Shown: piece by piece, positions 32,951-42,488 of the stretch
Layout of the letters: each line of letters opens with the position of its first letter
How positions within the stretch are numbered: position 1 is the first letter of the stretch
Source of the DNA: Halomonas litopenaei
GTDB taxonomy: Bacteria > Pseudomonadota > Gammaproteobacteria > Pseudomonadales > Halomonadaceae
DNA: 64,000 bases
Direction: 5' to 3'
NCBI RefSeq assembly: GCF_003045775.1
Contig: NZ_PXNS01000001.1
Location: 372,001-436,000, forward strand
Notes under the pieces: generated by a model
Told to the model about the DNA's origin: nothing
The model's database searches: none
The model's input: the letters and a program-made list of their open reading frames with translations, nothing else
Translations under genes and position numbers: made by a program

Positions 32951-34915
32951 TCAGGATGCCTGTCGCCAGCGACAGGGGATCGGAAAGGCCTCGAGGCGGG
33001 CCTTGAGAGAGGAGAGATCGACATCACCCGGCACCCTGATCTCCGCCACCAGGCCGAGGGTCGCATCCTGGCATGCCGTGATGCGTGCCACCCCGGGCCC
33101 CAGTTCGGCTTCGGCGATCTCGCCATAGACCCGGGTGACCGCGTCCTGTCGCAGGGCCGGCTTGAACACCTTGCCCACCGCCGTCAGTGGAATGCTGTCG
33201 AGGATCCAGATGTTCTTGGGGATGGCGGCCTTCTCGGCCAGGTGGGCCTGACAGTGGCTGAGCAGGTCGTCCTCGTTGACCTGGCGATTGGGCTGCAGGC
33301 TGACGTAGGCCACCGGCAGTTCGCCGACTCGGTCGCAGGGCTTGCCCACGGCAGCGGCCATCTGCACCGCAGGGTGGCGGTAGAGCGCGTCTTCGATCAT
33401 CTGCGGATCGATGTTGTGCCCCCCGCGGATGATCAGATCCTTGGCGCGCCCGGTGATCCACAAATAGCCGTCGGCATCCTGGCGGGCCAGGTCGCCGGTG
33501 TTGAACCAGCCATCCTCGACCCAGATGTCGCGGTTCTGTTCGGGCCTGGAGTAACCGTCGAAGACGTTGGGGCCGCGGATCAACAGCGTCCCGATCTCGT
33601 TGACCTCACAGTCGCGCAGGTAGCGGTCCTGGTCGTCGAGGGCGACCACCCGGGCACCGGTATAGGGCAGCGCCAGGCCCACCGATCCGGTGCGACGCTC
33701 GCCTGCGAGCGGGTTGGCCATGCTGCCGCAGGTGCCCTCGGTCATGCCGAAGCCCTCGATCAGCGAGATGCCGGTCAGCTCCTCGAAGTGGCCGTGGACC
33801 GCCCGGGGCAAGGGCGCGCCGCCACTCAATGCACTTTCGAGGCTCGATACCTCGGCGTCGCCGAAGGGCACCTCGAGCAGGCGAGAGAAGATCGCCGGCA
33901 CCGCACTGAAGAAGCTGACCCGGTGGCGCTCCATCAGCGACCAGAAGTTGTCGACCAGGCCGGGGCTGCGAAAGCCGCCCGGGGTGGCCAGCAGGATCTC
34001 CGCGCCGATCATCAGCGGCACCAGGCCGGTAATCAGTACGGCGTTGACGTGAAACAGCGGCAGGCCACAGAGGATCACCGCGTCCTCTCGGTGGCGAAAC
34101 AGCATCTGCATCATCGCCGCGTTGGCCACCTCGTTGGCGTGGCTATGGGGTGCCAGCTTGGGCAACCCAGTGGTACCGCCGGTGTGGAACAGCGAGGCGC
34201 GCTCCTCGGGGCGAATCCTACGTTCATTGATGAGCCGATCGGCGGGGGCCCGATCGAGGCAACGGTCGAAGTCCTCGCACCAGTCGGCGGCGTCGGGCAG
34301 CGGCAGACGTTCGCGCAGAGCGCGGGCTTCGTCATCGCCGAGAAAGCGCGCGGCATCGACGTACAGCACCTTTTCGAGGCTCGGTACCCGGTCCTTGATG
34401 GCTTCCACCTTGTCCCAGATGTCGCTGCCCGGAAAGGGCGCCAGCGCCACCAGCACTCGGGTGCCGGCGGCGTTCATGATGCCGGCGATATGCTCGGGCT
34501 CCAGCATCGGGTTGATCGGGTTGACCACGCCGGCCGCCTCGCCGCCCCACAGGGTGAAGTGGGTCTGGGGCAGGCTCGGCAGCAGAAAGGACACCACGTC
34601 GTCAGCGTCCACGCCGAGGCGGTGAAAGGCGTTCGCAGCCTGCACCACACGGGCAAGAAACTCGGCGTAGGTGTAGCGCTGCCCCTGCTGCTGGGCCGTG
34701 GCGTCCATCACGAAGCGCAGCGCGGTGGCGTCGGGTCGGCGCCTGGCGCTGATCTGAATCAGCTCGAGGGTGCTGTCGGGCAGCTCCAGCGAGGCCCACG
34801 GGGTCGCCTCGATGACCTCGATGTCGGCGCGATCGCGAATCGCCGGAAAACGACTAATTCGCTCGAGATAGGAGGGCAGGGACGAGGCTGCGGCGGAAGC
34901 GGTGTCGATGGTCAT
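32951..34915 (-). CDS. Acyl-CoA synthetase (AMP-dependent, class I adenylate-forming)
   Basis: 654 aa. It has the phosphate-binding loop LFHTGGTTGLPKL, the AMP motif EGFGMTEGTCG, GWFNTGDLARQDADGYLWITGR and the C-terminal GKVFKPALR lysine. It activates a carboxylic acid to its acyl-CoA. It is longer than typical fatty-acid synthetases, mainly at the N-terminus (about 60 residues). It sits after the aldehyde dehydrogenase in an alcohol-aldehyde-acid order, so it probably activates the acid made by those enzymes. The start at 34915 follows the pattern of the family. Confidence 0.88.
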   Translation of the reverse strand: MTIDTASAAASSLPSYLERISRFPAIRDRADIEVIEATPWASLELPDSTLELIQISARRRPDATALRFVMDATAQQQGQRYTYAEFLARVVQAANAFHRLGVDADDVVSFLLPSLPQTHFTLWGGEAAGVVNPINPMLEPEHIAGIMNAAGTRVLVALAPFPGSDIWDKVEAIKDRVPSLEKVLYVDAARFLGDDEARALRERLPLPDAADWCEDFDRCLDRAPADRLINERRIRPEERASLFHTGGTTGLPKLAPHSHANEVANAAMMQMLFRHREDAVILCGLPLFHVNAVLITGLVPLMIGAEILLATPGGFRSPGLVDNFWSLMERHRVSFFSAVPAIFSRLLEVPFGDAEVSSLESALSGGAPLPRAVHGHFEELTGISLIEGFGMTEGTCGSMANPLAGERRTGSVGLALPYTGARVVALDDQDRYLRDCEVNEIGTLLIRGPNVFDGYSRPEQNRDIWVEDGWFNTGDLARQDADGYLWITGRAKDLIIRGGHNIDPQMIEDALYRHPAVQMAAAVGKPCDRVGELPVAYVSLQPNRQVNEDDLLSHCQAHLAEKAAIPKNIWILDSIPLTAVGKVFKPALRQDAVTRVYGEIAEAELGPGVARITACQDATLGLVAEIRVPGDVDLSSLKARLEAFPIPCRWRQAS

Positions 34916-34974
34916 CTTGGTTTCTCGAGGCGTCGCGGCGTCAGGACCAGGCGCGACAGCAGCAATCGTAAGTG

Positions 34975-34982
34975 TTGTTGTT
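34975..34982 (-). promoter_or_regulatory. AACAACAA tract upstream of the acyl-CoA synthetase
   Basis: A perfect AAnAAnAA octamer on the minus strand lies between the aldehyde dehydrogenase stop and the synthetase start, 60 nt ahead of the latter. It is a potential Hfq distal-face (Crc-type) site; its distance from the start codon makes it weaker evidence than the dctP sites. Confidence 0.3.
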
Positions 34983-34989
34983 GAACGTG

Positions 34990-36429
34990 CTAGCGGACCA
35001 GCCACTGCATCAGCTTGAGGACCTTGTGGGTGGTGCTGGTGTAGGGCGGTATCAACAGTTTCATGCTGTCGACAGGGCCCTGACGGTAGACCGGGCGCAT
35101 CTTGGAGAAGGTGATGAAGCCGTCGCGGCCGTGGTAGTGACCCATGCCGCTATCACCCACGCCACCGAACGGCAGGTCATGCTGGCCCACGTGCAGAAGG
35201 GCATGGTTGACCGAGACGCCGCCCGACTGGATACGCTCGATGTAAAGGTCCACCAGCGCCCTGTCCTGGGAGAACGGATACAGCGCCAGCGGACGAGGAC
35301 GTGCGTTGATGTAGTCGATGACTTCTTCCGGCTGGCGGTAGGTCTTGACTGGTAGCAGCGGACCGAAGATTTCGCGCTGCATGATCTCCATGTCATCGGT
35401 CACGTCCAGCACCAGGTGCGGGGCGAACTTGCGTGTCTCAGGGTTGCTTTGCTGTTGCGACAGGGGAATCACCCGCGCGCCCTTGGCCCTGGCGTCCTCC
35501 AGGGTCGCCTCGAGCCGGGCGAAGGAGGCGTCGTCGATGATCGAGGTGTAGTCGGGACTGGCGAGATCCGGATAGCGGTGTCCGACGATGCCCTTGGCGG
35601 CGTCGACCAGGGCATCCACGCTACCTTCCGGGAGAAACAGGTAGTCCACCGTGGTACAGATCTGGCCGGCGTTGAGCAGCTTGACGAACAGGATTCGCCG
35701 AGCGGCCTCGGCCAGGGAGAAGTCCGGGGCGATGATTGCCGGCGCCTTGCCGCCCAGTTCCAGGGTGACCGGGGTCAGGTTGTCGGCGGCGTTGGCCATG
35801 ACCTTGCGCCCGGTGGCGGTGGACCCGGTGAACACCAGATGGTCGAAGGGCAGGCGGGTGAAGTGAGGCCCCAGCTCGCCGTCGTCGGCGAAGAACTTGA
35901 GCTTTTCCTCGGGGAAGTAGTCGGGGCTGAGGTCGATCAGCAGTTGGGCCAGTCGGGGAGAACGATCCGACATCTTGACCAGCGCCCGGTTGCCGGCGGC
36001 GAAGATGCCGATCAAGGGGGCGAGGCTCAGGTTCAGCGGAAAGTTCCAGGGCACCAGTACACCGACGACGCCCAGCGGTTGCGGGATAACGCTGTTGCGT
36101 GCACCGAAGTAGAGGCTGTGGTCGACCCGCCGGCGCTGGGGCTTCATCCACGACTTCAGGTGCTTGATGGCGTCCTTGATATCGCCGAGCACCACCACGA
36201 ACTCGCAGAACAGGGTCTCCTCGCGGGAGCGATTGCCGAAGTCGTCGCTGATCGCCTGGACGAACGCCTCCTGGTGGTCCTTGAGCATGTTGGCCAGGGC
36301 CTTGAGGTGGCCGATGCGCTCCCGGTAGCTTGGCACCGGCGCCGCCAGATAGGCGCTTCGCTGCTGGTGGAAGGACTGCTCAAGCTGATCGAGGGTGCGG
36401 GGATCGGGTGACATCAGGGGGGCATTCAT
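34990..36429 (-). CDS. Coniferyl-aldehyde dehydrogenase-type ALDH (CalB-like)
   Basis: 479 aa of the CalB/long-chain aldehyde dehydrogenase group. The catalytic residues are Glu224 (LELGGKAP) and Cys258 (NAGQICTT). The C-terminal tail (MKLLIPPYTSTTHKVLKLMQWLV) is hydrophobic or amphipathic and could tether it to the membrane, as in fatty-aldehyde dehydrogenases. It overlaps the GMC oxidoreductase gene by 4 nt, so aldehyde produced by the oxidoreductase would be passed straight on. Long-chain or terpenoid aldehydes are the likeliest substrates. Confidence 0.9.
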   Translation of the reverse strand: MNAPLMSPDPRTLDQLEQSFHQQRSAYLAAPVPSYRERIGHLKALANMLKDHQEAFVQAISDDFGNRSREETLFCEFVVVLGDIKDAIKHLKSWMKPQRRRVDHSLYFGARNSVIPQPLGVVGVLVPWNFPLNLSLAPLIGIFAAGNRALVKMSDRSPRLAQLLIDLSPDYFPEEKLKFFADDGELGPHFTRLPFDHLVFTGSTATGRKVMANAADNLTPVTLELGGKAPAIIAPDFSLAEAARRILFVKLLNAGQICTTVDYLFLPEGSVDALVDAAKGIVGHRYPDLASPDYTSIIDDASFARLEATLEDARAKGARVIPLSQQQSNPETRKFAPHLVLDVTDDMEIMQREIFGPLLPVKTYRQPEEVIDYINARPRPLALYPFSQDRALVDLYIERIQSGGVSVNHALLHVGQHDLPFGGVGDSGMGHYHGRDGFITFSKMRPVYRQGPVDSMKLLIPPYTSTTHKVLKLMQWLVR

Positions 36430-38240
36430 GCGTCGACTCCAGAGGTCGCGGTGGTCGTTGTGGCGGCGTCGCTGGCAATCAGGCCATGCAGGTCGCCGTG
36501 GCCGTCCAGCGCCGAGCAGGAGCCCGGCAGGGGCTTGGAAAAGTGGACGCGCGACACCTCGGCGGCCCGTCCTTCATCGAACACAGGCTCCTCTGCCCAG
36601 GCGTACTCCGCCAGGGCGAGGATGGTCAGCGAAGGGTTCACCCCCAGGTTGCCGGGAATCAGCGAGCCATCGATGACCCTCAGATTGTGGTAGCCGAAGG
36701 CGCGACCGCGATCATCGACGACGCCATCCTCGGCGCTGGTGCCGATGGCGACGCCGCCCATCAGGTGGGCGGTGCTGGGGGCGCCGGAGAGCACTTCGGT
36801 GGCCACGTTGCCGGCCTCGCCGCCACCGGCGGCCTCGACGAAGTGACGCGCCGCCTCGTGGGCGATGGGGAAGTAGTTCGACAGCGCCCGGTCATCCTTG
36901 TCCTGGTATACCGACCAGCCGGGCTTGAACATGGTGTACCAGGGGCGCTGGCTCTTCAGGTGGACGTAGGTGTCCCTGGTCTGCATCACCAGAAAGATGA
37001 TCGAGTGTTTCGACTTGCCCACCGGGTTGAGCATTCGCAACGTGGTCAGCGGCTGGCGCAGGATATTGATCAGCATGCTGACCGAGCGAGGCACCTGACC
37101 ATGGGTATCGGTCAGCGGCACGGCGCTCTGCAGCGCGAAGGTGGCGTCGCCGTAGCGGGGGAAGCGGTTGATCTCGATACGGGTCTCGTCGTCGGGATCG
37201 AACATCGAGGTGATGGTCGGGCCGTGGCAGATTTCCTGGGGCTGGCCGCTGGCGTCGGCGAACCTGGCGGTGTTGACGATCAGCGTCTCGGAGTTGGTGC
37301 GGACCTCTCGTCCCAGGCGCGATGACAGCCGGGGCAGGGTCTGGTCCTGGTCCCTGGCCTTGAGCAGCAGCGGGATGGTGCCGAATACGCCGGCGGACAG
37401 CACCAGGCCCCGGCAGCGCAGCCGGTAGGGCTTCTTGGCGAACCAGGCGGTGGAGGATTGCACCGTGATCTCGTAGCCGGCGCTGCCGTCGCGCTGTCCC
37501 TTGGCATCGGCCAGCGCCTCGATGCGCGTGACCTCACTCTCGGCGCGTATTTCCACGCCGTTGCGTTCGGCAAACCATAGGTAGTTCTTGACCAGAGTAT
37601 TCTTGGCGTTGTGGCGACAGCCCATGGTGCAGCCGCCACAGTATTGACAGCTGTTGCGCTCGGGGCCGTCGCCGTCGAAGTAGGGGTCGCCTCGCTCGGC
37701 GCCGCTGGCGTCGTCGGGGGCCTCGGGAAACAGCACCCCGGTATTGACCGTCTGGTAGGTGTGTTCGCGGCCCATACGCCTTGCGGTTTCCTTCAGCGCT
37801 TCGTCGGCGGCGTTCTCGTAGTGGCTACGGGTGACACCGAGCATGCGCTGGGCCAGGCCGTAGAAGGGCGCCAGGCGTTGCTTCCAGTCGCCATGGACCC
37901 GGGTCCAGGACTCGGCGGCAAAGACCTCGTCCTTGGGGATCAGGTGCACATTGGCGTAGACCAGCGAGCCGCCGCCGACGCCGACGCCGTGCAGGGCGGT
38001 GATCTTGCGGGTCAGGCTGATCTGCAGATTGCCGGTTAGACCGAGCCTGGGGGCCCACAGGAATTTTTTCAGGTTCCAGGAGTTGTCCGAAAATTCCTCG
38101 TCCTTCCAGCGCCGGCCCTTCTCCAGCATCAGCACGCGATGGCCCTTTTCCGAGAGCCTCAGCGCGCTCACCGAGCCACCGAAGCCGGTGCCGATGATGA
38201 TCTGGTCATAGTCGAAACGGTCGTCTTGGCTGGACGTCAT
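36426..38240 (-). CDS. GMC-family FAD-dependent alcohol oxidoreductase
   Basis: 604 aa. The FAD-binding motif IIIGTGFGGS (GxGxxG, 17-22) and ALHGVGVGGGSLVYANV are followed by a CX2CX2CX3C cluster (Cys198, 201, 204, 208; CQYCGGCTMGC). The C-terminal GMC signature contains HLMGGVAIG and GSLIPGNLGVNPSLTI. It is similar in type to fatty-alcohol and cholesterol oxidase-like dehydrogenases, oxidising alcohols to aldehydes. It overlaps calB, and an AraC regulator gene lies 81 nt upstream on the same strand. GACAACAACGA in its leader nearly matches the Hfq/Crc motif. Confidence 0.88.
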   Translation of the reverse strand: MTSSQDDRFDYDQIIIGTGFGGSVSALRLSEKGHRVLMLEKGRRWKDEEFSDNSWNLKKFLWAPRLGLTGNLQISLTRKITALHGVGVGGGSLVYANVHLIPKDEVFAAESWTRVHGDWKQRLAPFYGLAQRMLGVTRSHYENAADEALKETARRMGREHTYQTVNTGVLFPEAPDDASGAERGDPYFDGDGPERNSCQYCGGCTMGCRHNAKNTLVKNYLWFAERNGVEIRAESEVTRIEALADAKGQRDGSAGYEITVQSSTAWFAKKPYRLRCRGLVLSAGVFGTIPLLLKARDQDQTLPRLSSRLGREVRTNSETLIVNTARFADASGQPQEICHGPTITSMFDPDDETRIEINRFPRYGDATFALQSAVPLTDTHGQVPRSVSMLINILRQPLTTLRMLNPVGKSKHSIIFLVMQTRDTYVHLKSQRPWYTMFKPGWSVYQDKDDRALSNYFPIAHEAARHFVEAAGGGEAGNVATEVLSGAPSTAHLMGGVAIGTSAEDGVVDDRGRAFGYHNLRVIDGSLIPGNLGVNPSLTILALAEYAWAEEPVFDEGRAAEVSRVHFSKPLPGSCSALDGHGDLHGLIASDAATTTTATSGVDA

Positions 38241-38321
38241 GGACTGGCCCCTCACGCTGTCGTTGTTGTCTACACCGAGCATAGTGAAGGCAGGGCCGGG
38301 CGGATTGACCGAAGGCGCGCG

Positions 38322-39347
38322 CTATTTGACAGATCGCGCAATATCGAGCGTTTCGGTCTTATGCTTTCGTCGCCATTGGGCGGGACTCTCGCCCATGATC
38401 CGCTTGAAGCTGCGGGTCAGGGCGCTCAATTGGCTGTAGCCAAGCAGGTCGGCGATCTCGGTCAGGCTCAGTTGGGTGTCGAGCATGTAGACCCGAGCGC
38501 TGCGCATGCGCACGCGATCGAGCAACTGCTGGAAGCTCAGGCCGCGCTTGAGCAGGCGGTCCTGGAGGGTACGTGGTGGTACGTCCAAGGCCTGGGCCAC
38601 GGCCTCCAGGCTGACCTGATCGAGCGGCAGCAGGTTGGTGATGATCCACTCCACCTTGCTTTCGATGTCGTCCCAGCGATGACGGTGCATCAAGGAGTTG
38701 ATCAGGTGCCGCAGGGCCGGACTGCCTCCGGCGATGGCGTGGTCGAGACAGCTGCGGTCGAACACCAGGGTGTTCTCGGGATGATTGAAGCGCAGCGCCG
38801 AGTGCAGCTGCTGGGTGTAGGGTTCGAGGTCTCGTGGCTCCTCGCCGCACAGGTAGACGGCGCGTAGCTTGATCGGCTCGCCGTAGAGGAAGGTGAGGAT
38901 GTTGTAGGCGCCCATCAAGGTATTGTCGTTGTGCTGGCGTGATGGGGCACTGCGCCCGGGCACACGATAGGTGAAGTGGTAGTAGGCCTGGTCATCGCGC
39001 TCCTCGAGACGCACATCGAGTCCTTGCACGTGGCGGCCGATTTCCTCGGCCACGGTGACCATCGCCTCGCGCAGGGTGGCGCACTGCTGGATCAGCAGGC
39101 CCACCATGCCCAGCATCGAGATATTCTGGTAGCGCCCCAGCAGCAGGCCGAAGTGGCGACAGCCGCTCATCTGGGCACCCAGTTCGAGCAGGTCGATCTT
39201 GGTGGCCACCGGAATCAGGCGGTCCGGCCGGTCGAGGTAGTCCGGCGGCAACGACAGTCGTGCCAGCGCCTGGTCGGCATCGACACCCTGCTCGTCGAGC
39301 AGGGTACGGTAGCCGGTCAGGGCCGCGGCACGCACCATGGGCTGCAT
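38322..39347 (-). CDS. AraC-family transcriptional regulator with arabinose-binding-type N-terminal domain
   Basis: 341 aa. The N-terminal domain (about 20-210) is of the type found in OruR/ArgR-like and alkane/alcohol AraC regulators. The C-terminal AraC HTH (about 240-335) has VSLEAVAQALDVPPRTLQDRLLKRGLSF and LTEIADLLGYSQLSALTRSFKRIMGESPAQWR. It precedes the GMC-aldehyde dehydrogenase-acyl-CoA synthetase genes and is most simply their activator. Confidence 0.9.
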   Translation of the reverse strand: MQPMVRAAALTGYRTLLDEQGVDADQALARLSLPPDYLDRPDRLIPVATKIDLLELGAQMSGCRHFGLLLGRYQNISMLGMVGLLIQQCATLREAMVTVAEEIGRHVQGLDVRLEERDDQAYYHFTYRVPGRSAPSRQHNDNTLMGAYNILTFLYGEPIKLRAVYLCGEEPRDLEPYTQQLHSALRFNHPENTLVFDRSCLDHAIAGGSPALRHLINSLMHRHRWDDIESKVEWIITNLLPLDQVSLEAVAQALDVPPRTLQDRLLKRGLSFQQLLDRVRMRSARVYMLDTQLSLTEIADLLGYSQLSALTRSFKRIMGESPAQWRRKHKTETLDIARSVK

Positions 39348-39466
39348 GGGGGTATCTCCGGGACAGGGTGTGATCAGTATATCGCTCTGTGCGCGGGGCC
39401 GCGCTTGGTCAAAAGATATAGATGCCAGGCGTCTAATATGCCGAAGCGGGAGGTGCTGGTATACGC

Positions 39467-39492
39467 CGGCGGCGCCCCGCAGGGCGCCGCCG
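39467..39492 (-). terminator. Strong hairpin after matB (end of mat operon)
   Basis: CGGCGGCGCCC (39467-39477) pairs perfectly over 11 bp with GGGCGCCGCCG (39482-39492) across a 4-nt loop, about 45 nt after the matB stop. No T-run follows. It lies between matB and the araC gene upstream region. Confidence 0.65.
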
Positions 39493-39536
39493 ATGATAGA
39501 GCGAGTGTCGAGCTGCGCCGAAGAGGCGTCCCGGAC

Positions 39537-41060
39537 TCAGCGATAGGTGTCCTTGAAGCGATCGCGCAGCTGATTCTTCTGCACCTTGCCCATGGTATTG
39601 CGCGGCAGGCTGTCGACGAAGAATACCCGCTTGGGCTGCTTGTAGCGGGCCAGCTTGTCGCTCAGCGCGGCGATGACGTCGGCCTCCTGGGGCGAGGCGC
39701 CTTCGGCGGGCACCACCACCGCGGTCACCCCTTCGCCCAGGTCAGGGTGGGGCAGGCCGATGACCGCGGATTCGGCGACGCCGTCCATCTCGTCGATATG
39801 CCCCTCGACCTCCTTGGGGTAGACGTTGTAGCCGCCGGAGATCACCAGATCCTTGTCGCGTCCGACGATCTGCACATAGCCCCGCTCATCGATCTGGGCC
39901 AGGTCGCCGGTGATGAAGAAGCCATCTTCCAGCAACTCCTCGGCGGTCTTCTCGGGCATCCGCCAGTAGCCCTGGAACACATTGGGGCCGCGCACCTCGA
40001 GCATGCCGATCTCGCCCTGGGGCAGCGGCGTATGGTTGCCACCCTCACGGTCGGTGATGCGCACCTCGACGCCGGGCAGCGGCATGCCCACGGTGCCGGC
40101 GATGCGATCACCGTCGTAGGGGTTGGAGGTGTTCATGTTGGTTTCGGTCATGCCGTAGCGCTCGAGGATGGCGTGGCCGGTGGCGGCCTCGAAGGCCTCG
40201 TGGGTCTCCGCCGTCAGCGGCGCCGACCCCGAGGTGAACAGGCGCATGCGGGCGGTGGCCTCGCGGGTCAGGCGGGGATCCTTGAGCAGCCGGGTGTAGA
40301 AGGTCGGCACCCCCATCATGGTGGTGCCTTCGGCCATTTCCTCGAAGATCACGTCCGGGTCGAACTTCGCCAGGAAGCGCATGCTGGCGCCGGCCATCAG
40401 GATCACGTTGCAGGCCACGAACAGCCCATGGGTATGGAAGATCGGCAGGGCATGGATCAGCCGGTCGTGCTCGTCGAAGCGCCAGGCCTCGACCAGCGAC
40501 TCGGCATTGGAGCCAAGATTGCGATGGCTCAGCATGGCGCCCTTGGAGCGGCCGGTGGTGCCAGAGGTGTAGAGGATCGCGGCCAGGTCATCCGGCCCGC
40601 GCTCGAGCATCTCGGTGACCGGTGTGGCCGCCTCGGCGGCCTCCATCAGGCTACCGTCGGCGGCGGTGCCCAGGGATTCGACTCGGGCGCCACCGCAGGA
40701 GGCAGCGACCTCGCGGGCGGCCGTGAGTGAATCCGGGCGGCAGACGAACAGGGCGGGTTCGGCGTCACCGAGGAAGTAGCGAATCTCCTCGCTGGTGTAG
40801 CCGGTATTGAGCGGCAGGTAGACCCCGCCGACCTTGAGGCTCGCCAGGTACAGAAGGATCGCCTCGGGGCTCTTGTCGACCTGGACGGCAACCCGGTCAC
40901 CGGGCCCCACGCCGAGCGCGACCAGCGCCCCGGCGAGCCTGGCCACCGCTTCCAGCGCATCGCTGTAGCGGTAGTCACGGCCTTCGCGGGTGGTGATGAA
41001 GGGCGCGTCGCCACGCTCGGTCATGCGCTTTTCAAAGGTGGCAAAGAGGTTGTGATTCAT
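39537..41060 (-). CDS. matB: Malonyl-CoA synthetase
   Basis: 507 aa, the usual MatB length. Adenylate-forming motifs are YTSGTTGRSKGAML (near 165-178), RYGMTETNMN, GFFITGDLAQIDERGYVQIVGRDKDLVISGGYNVYPKEVE and the C-terminal GKVQKNQLR lysine. It converts malonate, CoA and ATP to malonyl-CoA. The 4-nt overlap with matA and its place in a PQMAB-ordered operon with a TRAP transporter support malonate rather than a generic acid. The C-terminal core resembles characterised MatB sequences. Confidence 0.92.
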   Translation of the reverse strand: MNHNLFATFEKRMTERGDAPFITTREGRDYRYSDALEAVARLAGALVALGVGPGDRVAVQVDKSPEAILLYLASLKVGGVYLPLNTGYTSEEIRYFLGDAEPALFVCRPDSLTAAREVAASCGGARVESLGTAADGSLMEAAEAATPVTEMLERGPDDLAAILYTSGTTGRSKGAMLSHRNLGSNAESLVEAWRFDEHDRLIHALPIFHTHGLFVACNVILMAGASMRFLAKFDPDVIFEEMAEGTTMMGVPTFYTRLLKDPRLTREATARMRLFTSGSAPLTAETHEAFEAATGHAILERYGMTETNMNTSNPYDGDRIAGTVGMPLPGVEVRITDREGGNHTPLPQGEIGMLEVRGPNVFQGYWRMPEKTAEELLEDGFFITGDLAQIDERGYVQIVGRDKDLVISGGYNVYPKEVEGHIDEMDGVAESAVIGLPHPDLGEGVTAVVVPAEGASPQEADVIAALSDKLARYKQPKRVFFVDSLPRNTMGKVQKNQLRDRFKDTYR

Positions 41061-42412
41061 GTGACGGGATCTCCCTTCAAGTGCTTGCGGGCGCGACGAC
41101 GCTGGTCCCTGACCTGAGACGAGCAGGCCACCTTGCCTTCGGTGGTGTAGCGCTCATGGTTGCCTTCGATGTCGTCGAGCACGTAGAGATAGTTGACCAT
41201 CAGTGAGCCGAACTGTGACAGCCCCCGGCGAGAGGTATCACCGAGCCAGTTGATGCGGTGCAGTTCGGCGCCATTGCCGAGATGGAAGCGAGCGACGGTA
41301 TTCAGCGGCAGATTGCGCGCGTTGCGCTCCTTGGTGAGGTAGTGAGCGGCCAGCGGCTTGATCACCTCACCCAGGGCCTTGCTGCGCTCGGAGTCCTCGA
41401 GCCAGTCGTCCTGATCGAGCTCGGCCAGCAGGGCGCGGGTGTCGTCGTCGAGGCGACCGCGTTGGTCCTGACGTTCGGCGTCCAGCCAGGCGCGAAAGCC
41501 GGGTACCGGTGACAGGGTGACGAAGTTCTTCAGCCGCGGCAGTTCCGACTTCAGCTCCTTGACCACCTGTTTGATCAGGAAGTTGCCGAAGGAGATGCCG
41601 CGCAGGCCGACCTGGCAGTTGCTGATGCCGAAGAAGGCGGCACTGTCGGCGTCTTCGGCCTCGATGGCCTCGTGGTTGGCGTCCAGGATCGGCTGGATGC
41701 GCTCGGGCATGCCCCTGGTCAGGGCCACCTCGACGAAGATCAGCGGTTCGTCGCCGATAGCCGGGTGAAAGAAGGCGAAGCAGCGCCGGTCCCGGGCGTC
41801 GAGGCGCCTGCGCAGGTCGTTCCAGTCGCAGATCTCGTGCACCGCCTCGTAGCGGATGATCTTCTCCAGTACCGCCGCCGGGGTGTTCCAGTCGATCCGC
41901 TTGAGCACCAGAAAGCCACGATTGAACCAGGACGCGAACAGGTGGGAGAAGTCGGCATCGAGCGCCTCCAGCGCCGGGAAGGCCTTGAGCCGGGGCAGCA
42001 GGTCCTCGCGCATGCGCACCAGCTCATAGGTGCCGCCGGCGGTCAGGTTGAGCCGGCGCAACAGCTCCTGGCGCTGCGGTTCGCAGGCCTCGAACAGTCG
42101 CTGCAGGTCGACATTGCCGCGACTGTCCCGGTAGCACTCGTAGGCGCCGTCGACGGCCTCGGGATCGGCACTGAACTGCTCGGTCAGGCACTGGAAGAAG
42201 CGAGTCTTCTCGTCTTCATCGAGGCAGCTGTAGCCGTCCAGGGCCTGGCCGGCCAGGGCGATGCTGGAGGCCTCGCCATCGCTTTCCAGAAGCTTGCGAC
42301 AGGCGTCGATCACCTGGGTATGTTCCAGCGGCGGGCCATCGCCCCGGCGTCTGAGCAAGGCGTCACGCTGGGTGATACTGGAGAACAGTTCCTGCAGAAA
42401 GCTGAAGTTCAT
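41057..42412 (-). CDS. matA: Malonyl-CoA decarboxylase
   Basis: 451 aa. It has an all-helical N-terminal domain (to about 170) and a GNAT-like catalytic domain with FHPAIGDEPLIFVEVALT, FGISNCQVGLRGISFGNFLIKQVV, FVTLSPVPGFRAWL and LGDTSRRGLSQFGSLMVNYLY. It decarboxylates malonyl-CoA to acetyl-CoA. The start at 42412 is preferred because GAGGAG is spaced 9 nt from it but touches the earlier ATG. It follows the matM permease and overlaps matB. Confidence 0.93.
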   Translation of the reverse strand: MNFSFLQELFSSITQRDALLRRRGDGPPLEHTQVIDACRKLLESDGEASSIALAGQALDGYSCLDEDEKTRFFQCLTEQFSADPEAVDGAYECYRDSRGNVDLQRLFEACEPQRQELLRRLNLTAGGTYELVRMREDLLPRLKAFPALEALDADFSHLFASWFNRGFLVLKRIDWNTPAAVLEKIIRYEAVHEICDWNDLRRRLDARDRRCFAFFHPAIGDEPLIFVEVALTRGMPERIQPILDANHEAIEAEDADSAAFFGISNCQVGLRGISFGNFLIKQVVKELKSELPRLKNFVTLSPVPGFRAWLDAERQDQRGRLDDDTRALLAELDQDDWLEDSERSKALGEVIKPLAAHYLTKERNARNLPLNTVARFHLGNGAELHRINWLGDTSRRGLSQFGSLMVNYLYVLDDIEGNHERYTTEGKVACSSQVRDQRRRARKHLKGDPVT

Positions 42413-42445
42413 CGGGGACATCTCCTCGGGGCTGGGCCAGGTGGG

Positions 42446-42465
42446 AGCGGGCCTGGTGGCCCGCT
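42446..42465 (-). other. Hairpin between matM and matA
   Basis: AGCGGGCC (42446-42453) pairs with GGCCCGCT (42458-42465) across a TGGT loop, 23 nt after the matM stop. It separates the transporter and enzyme parts of the operon; there is no U-tract. Confidence 0.5.
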
Positions 42466-42488
42466 GGTCACACGCGTCGGCGTCGGGA

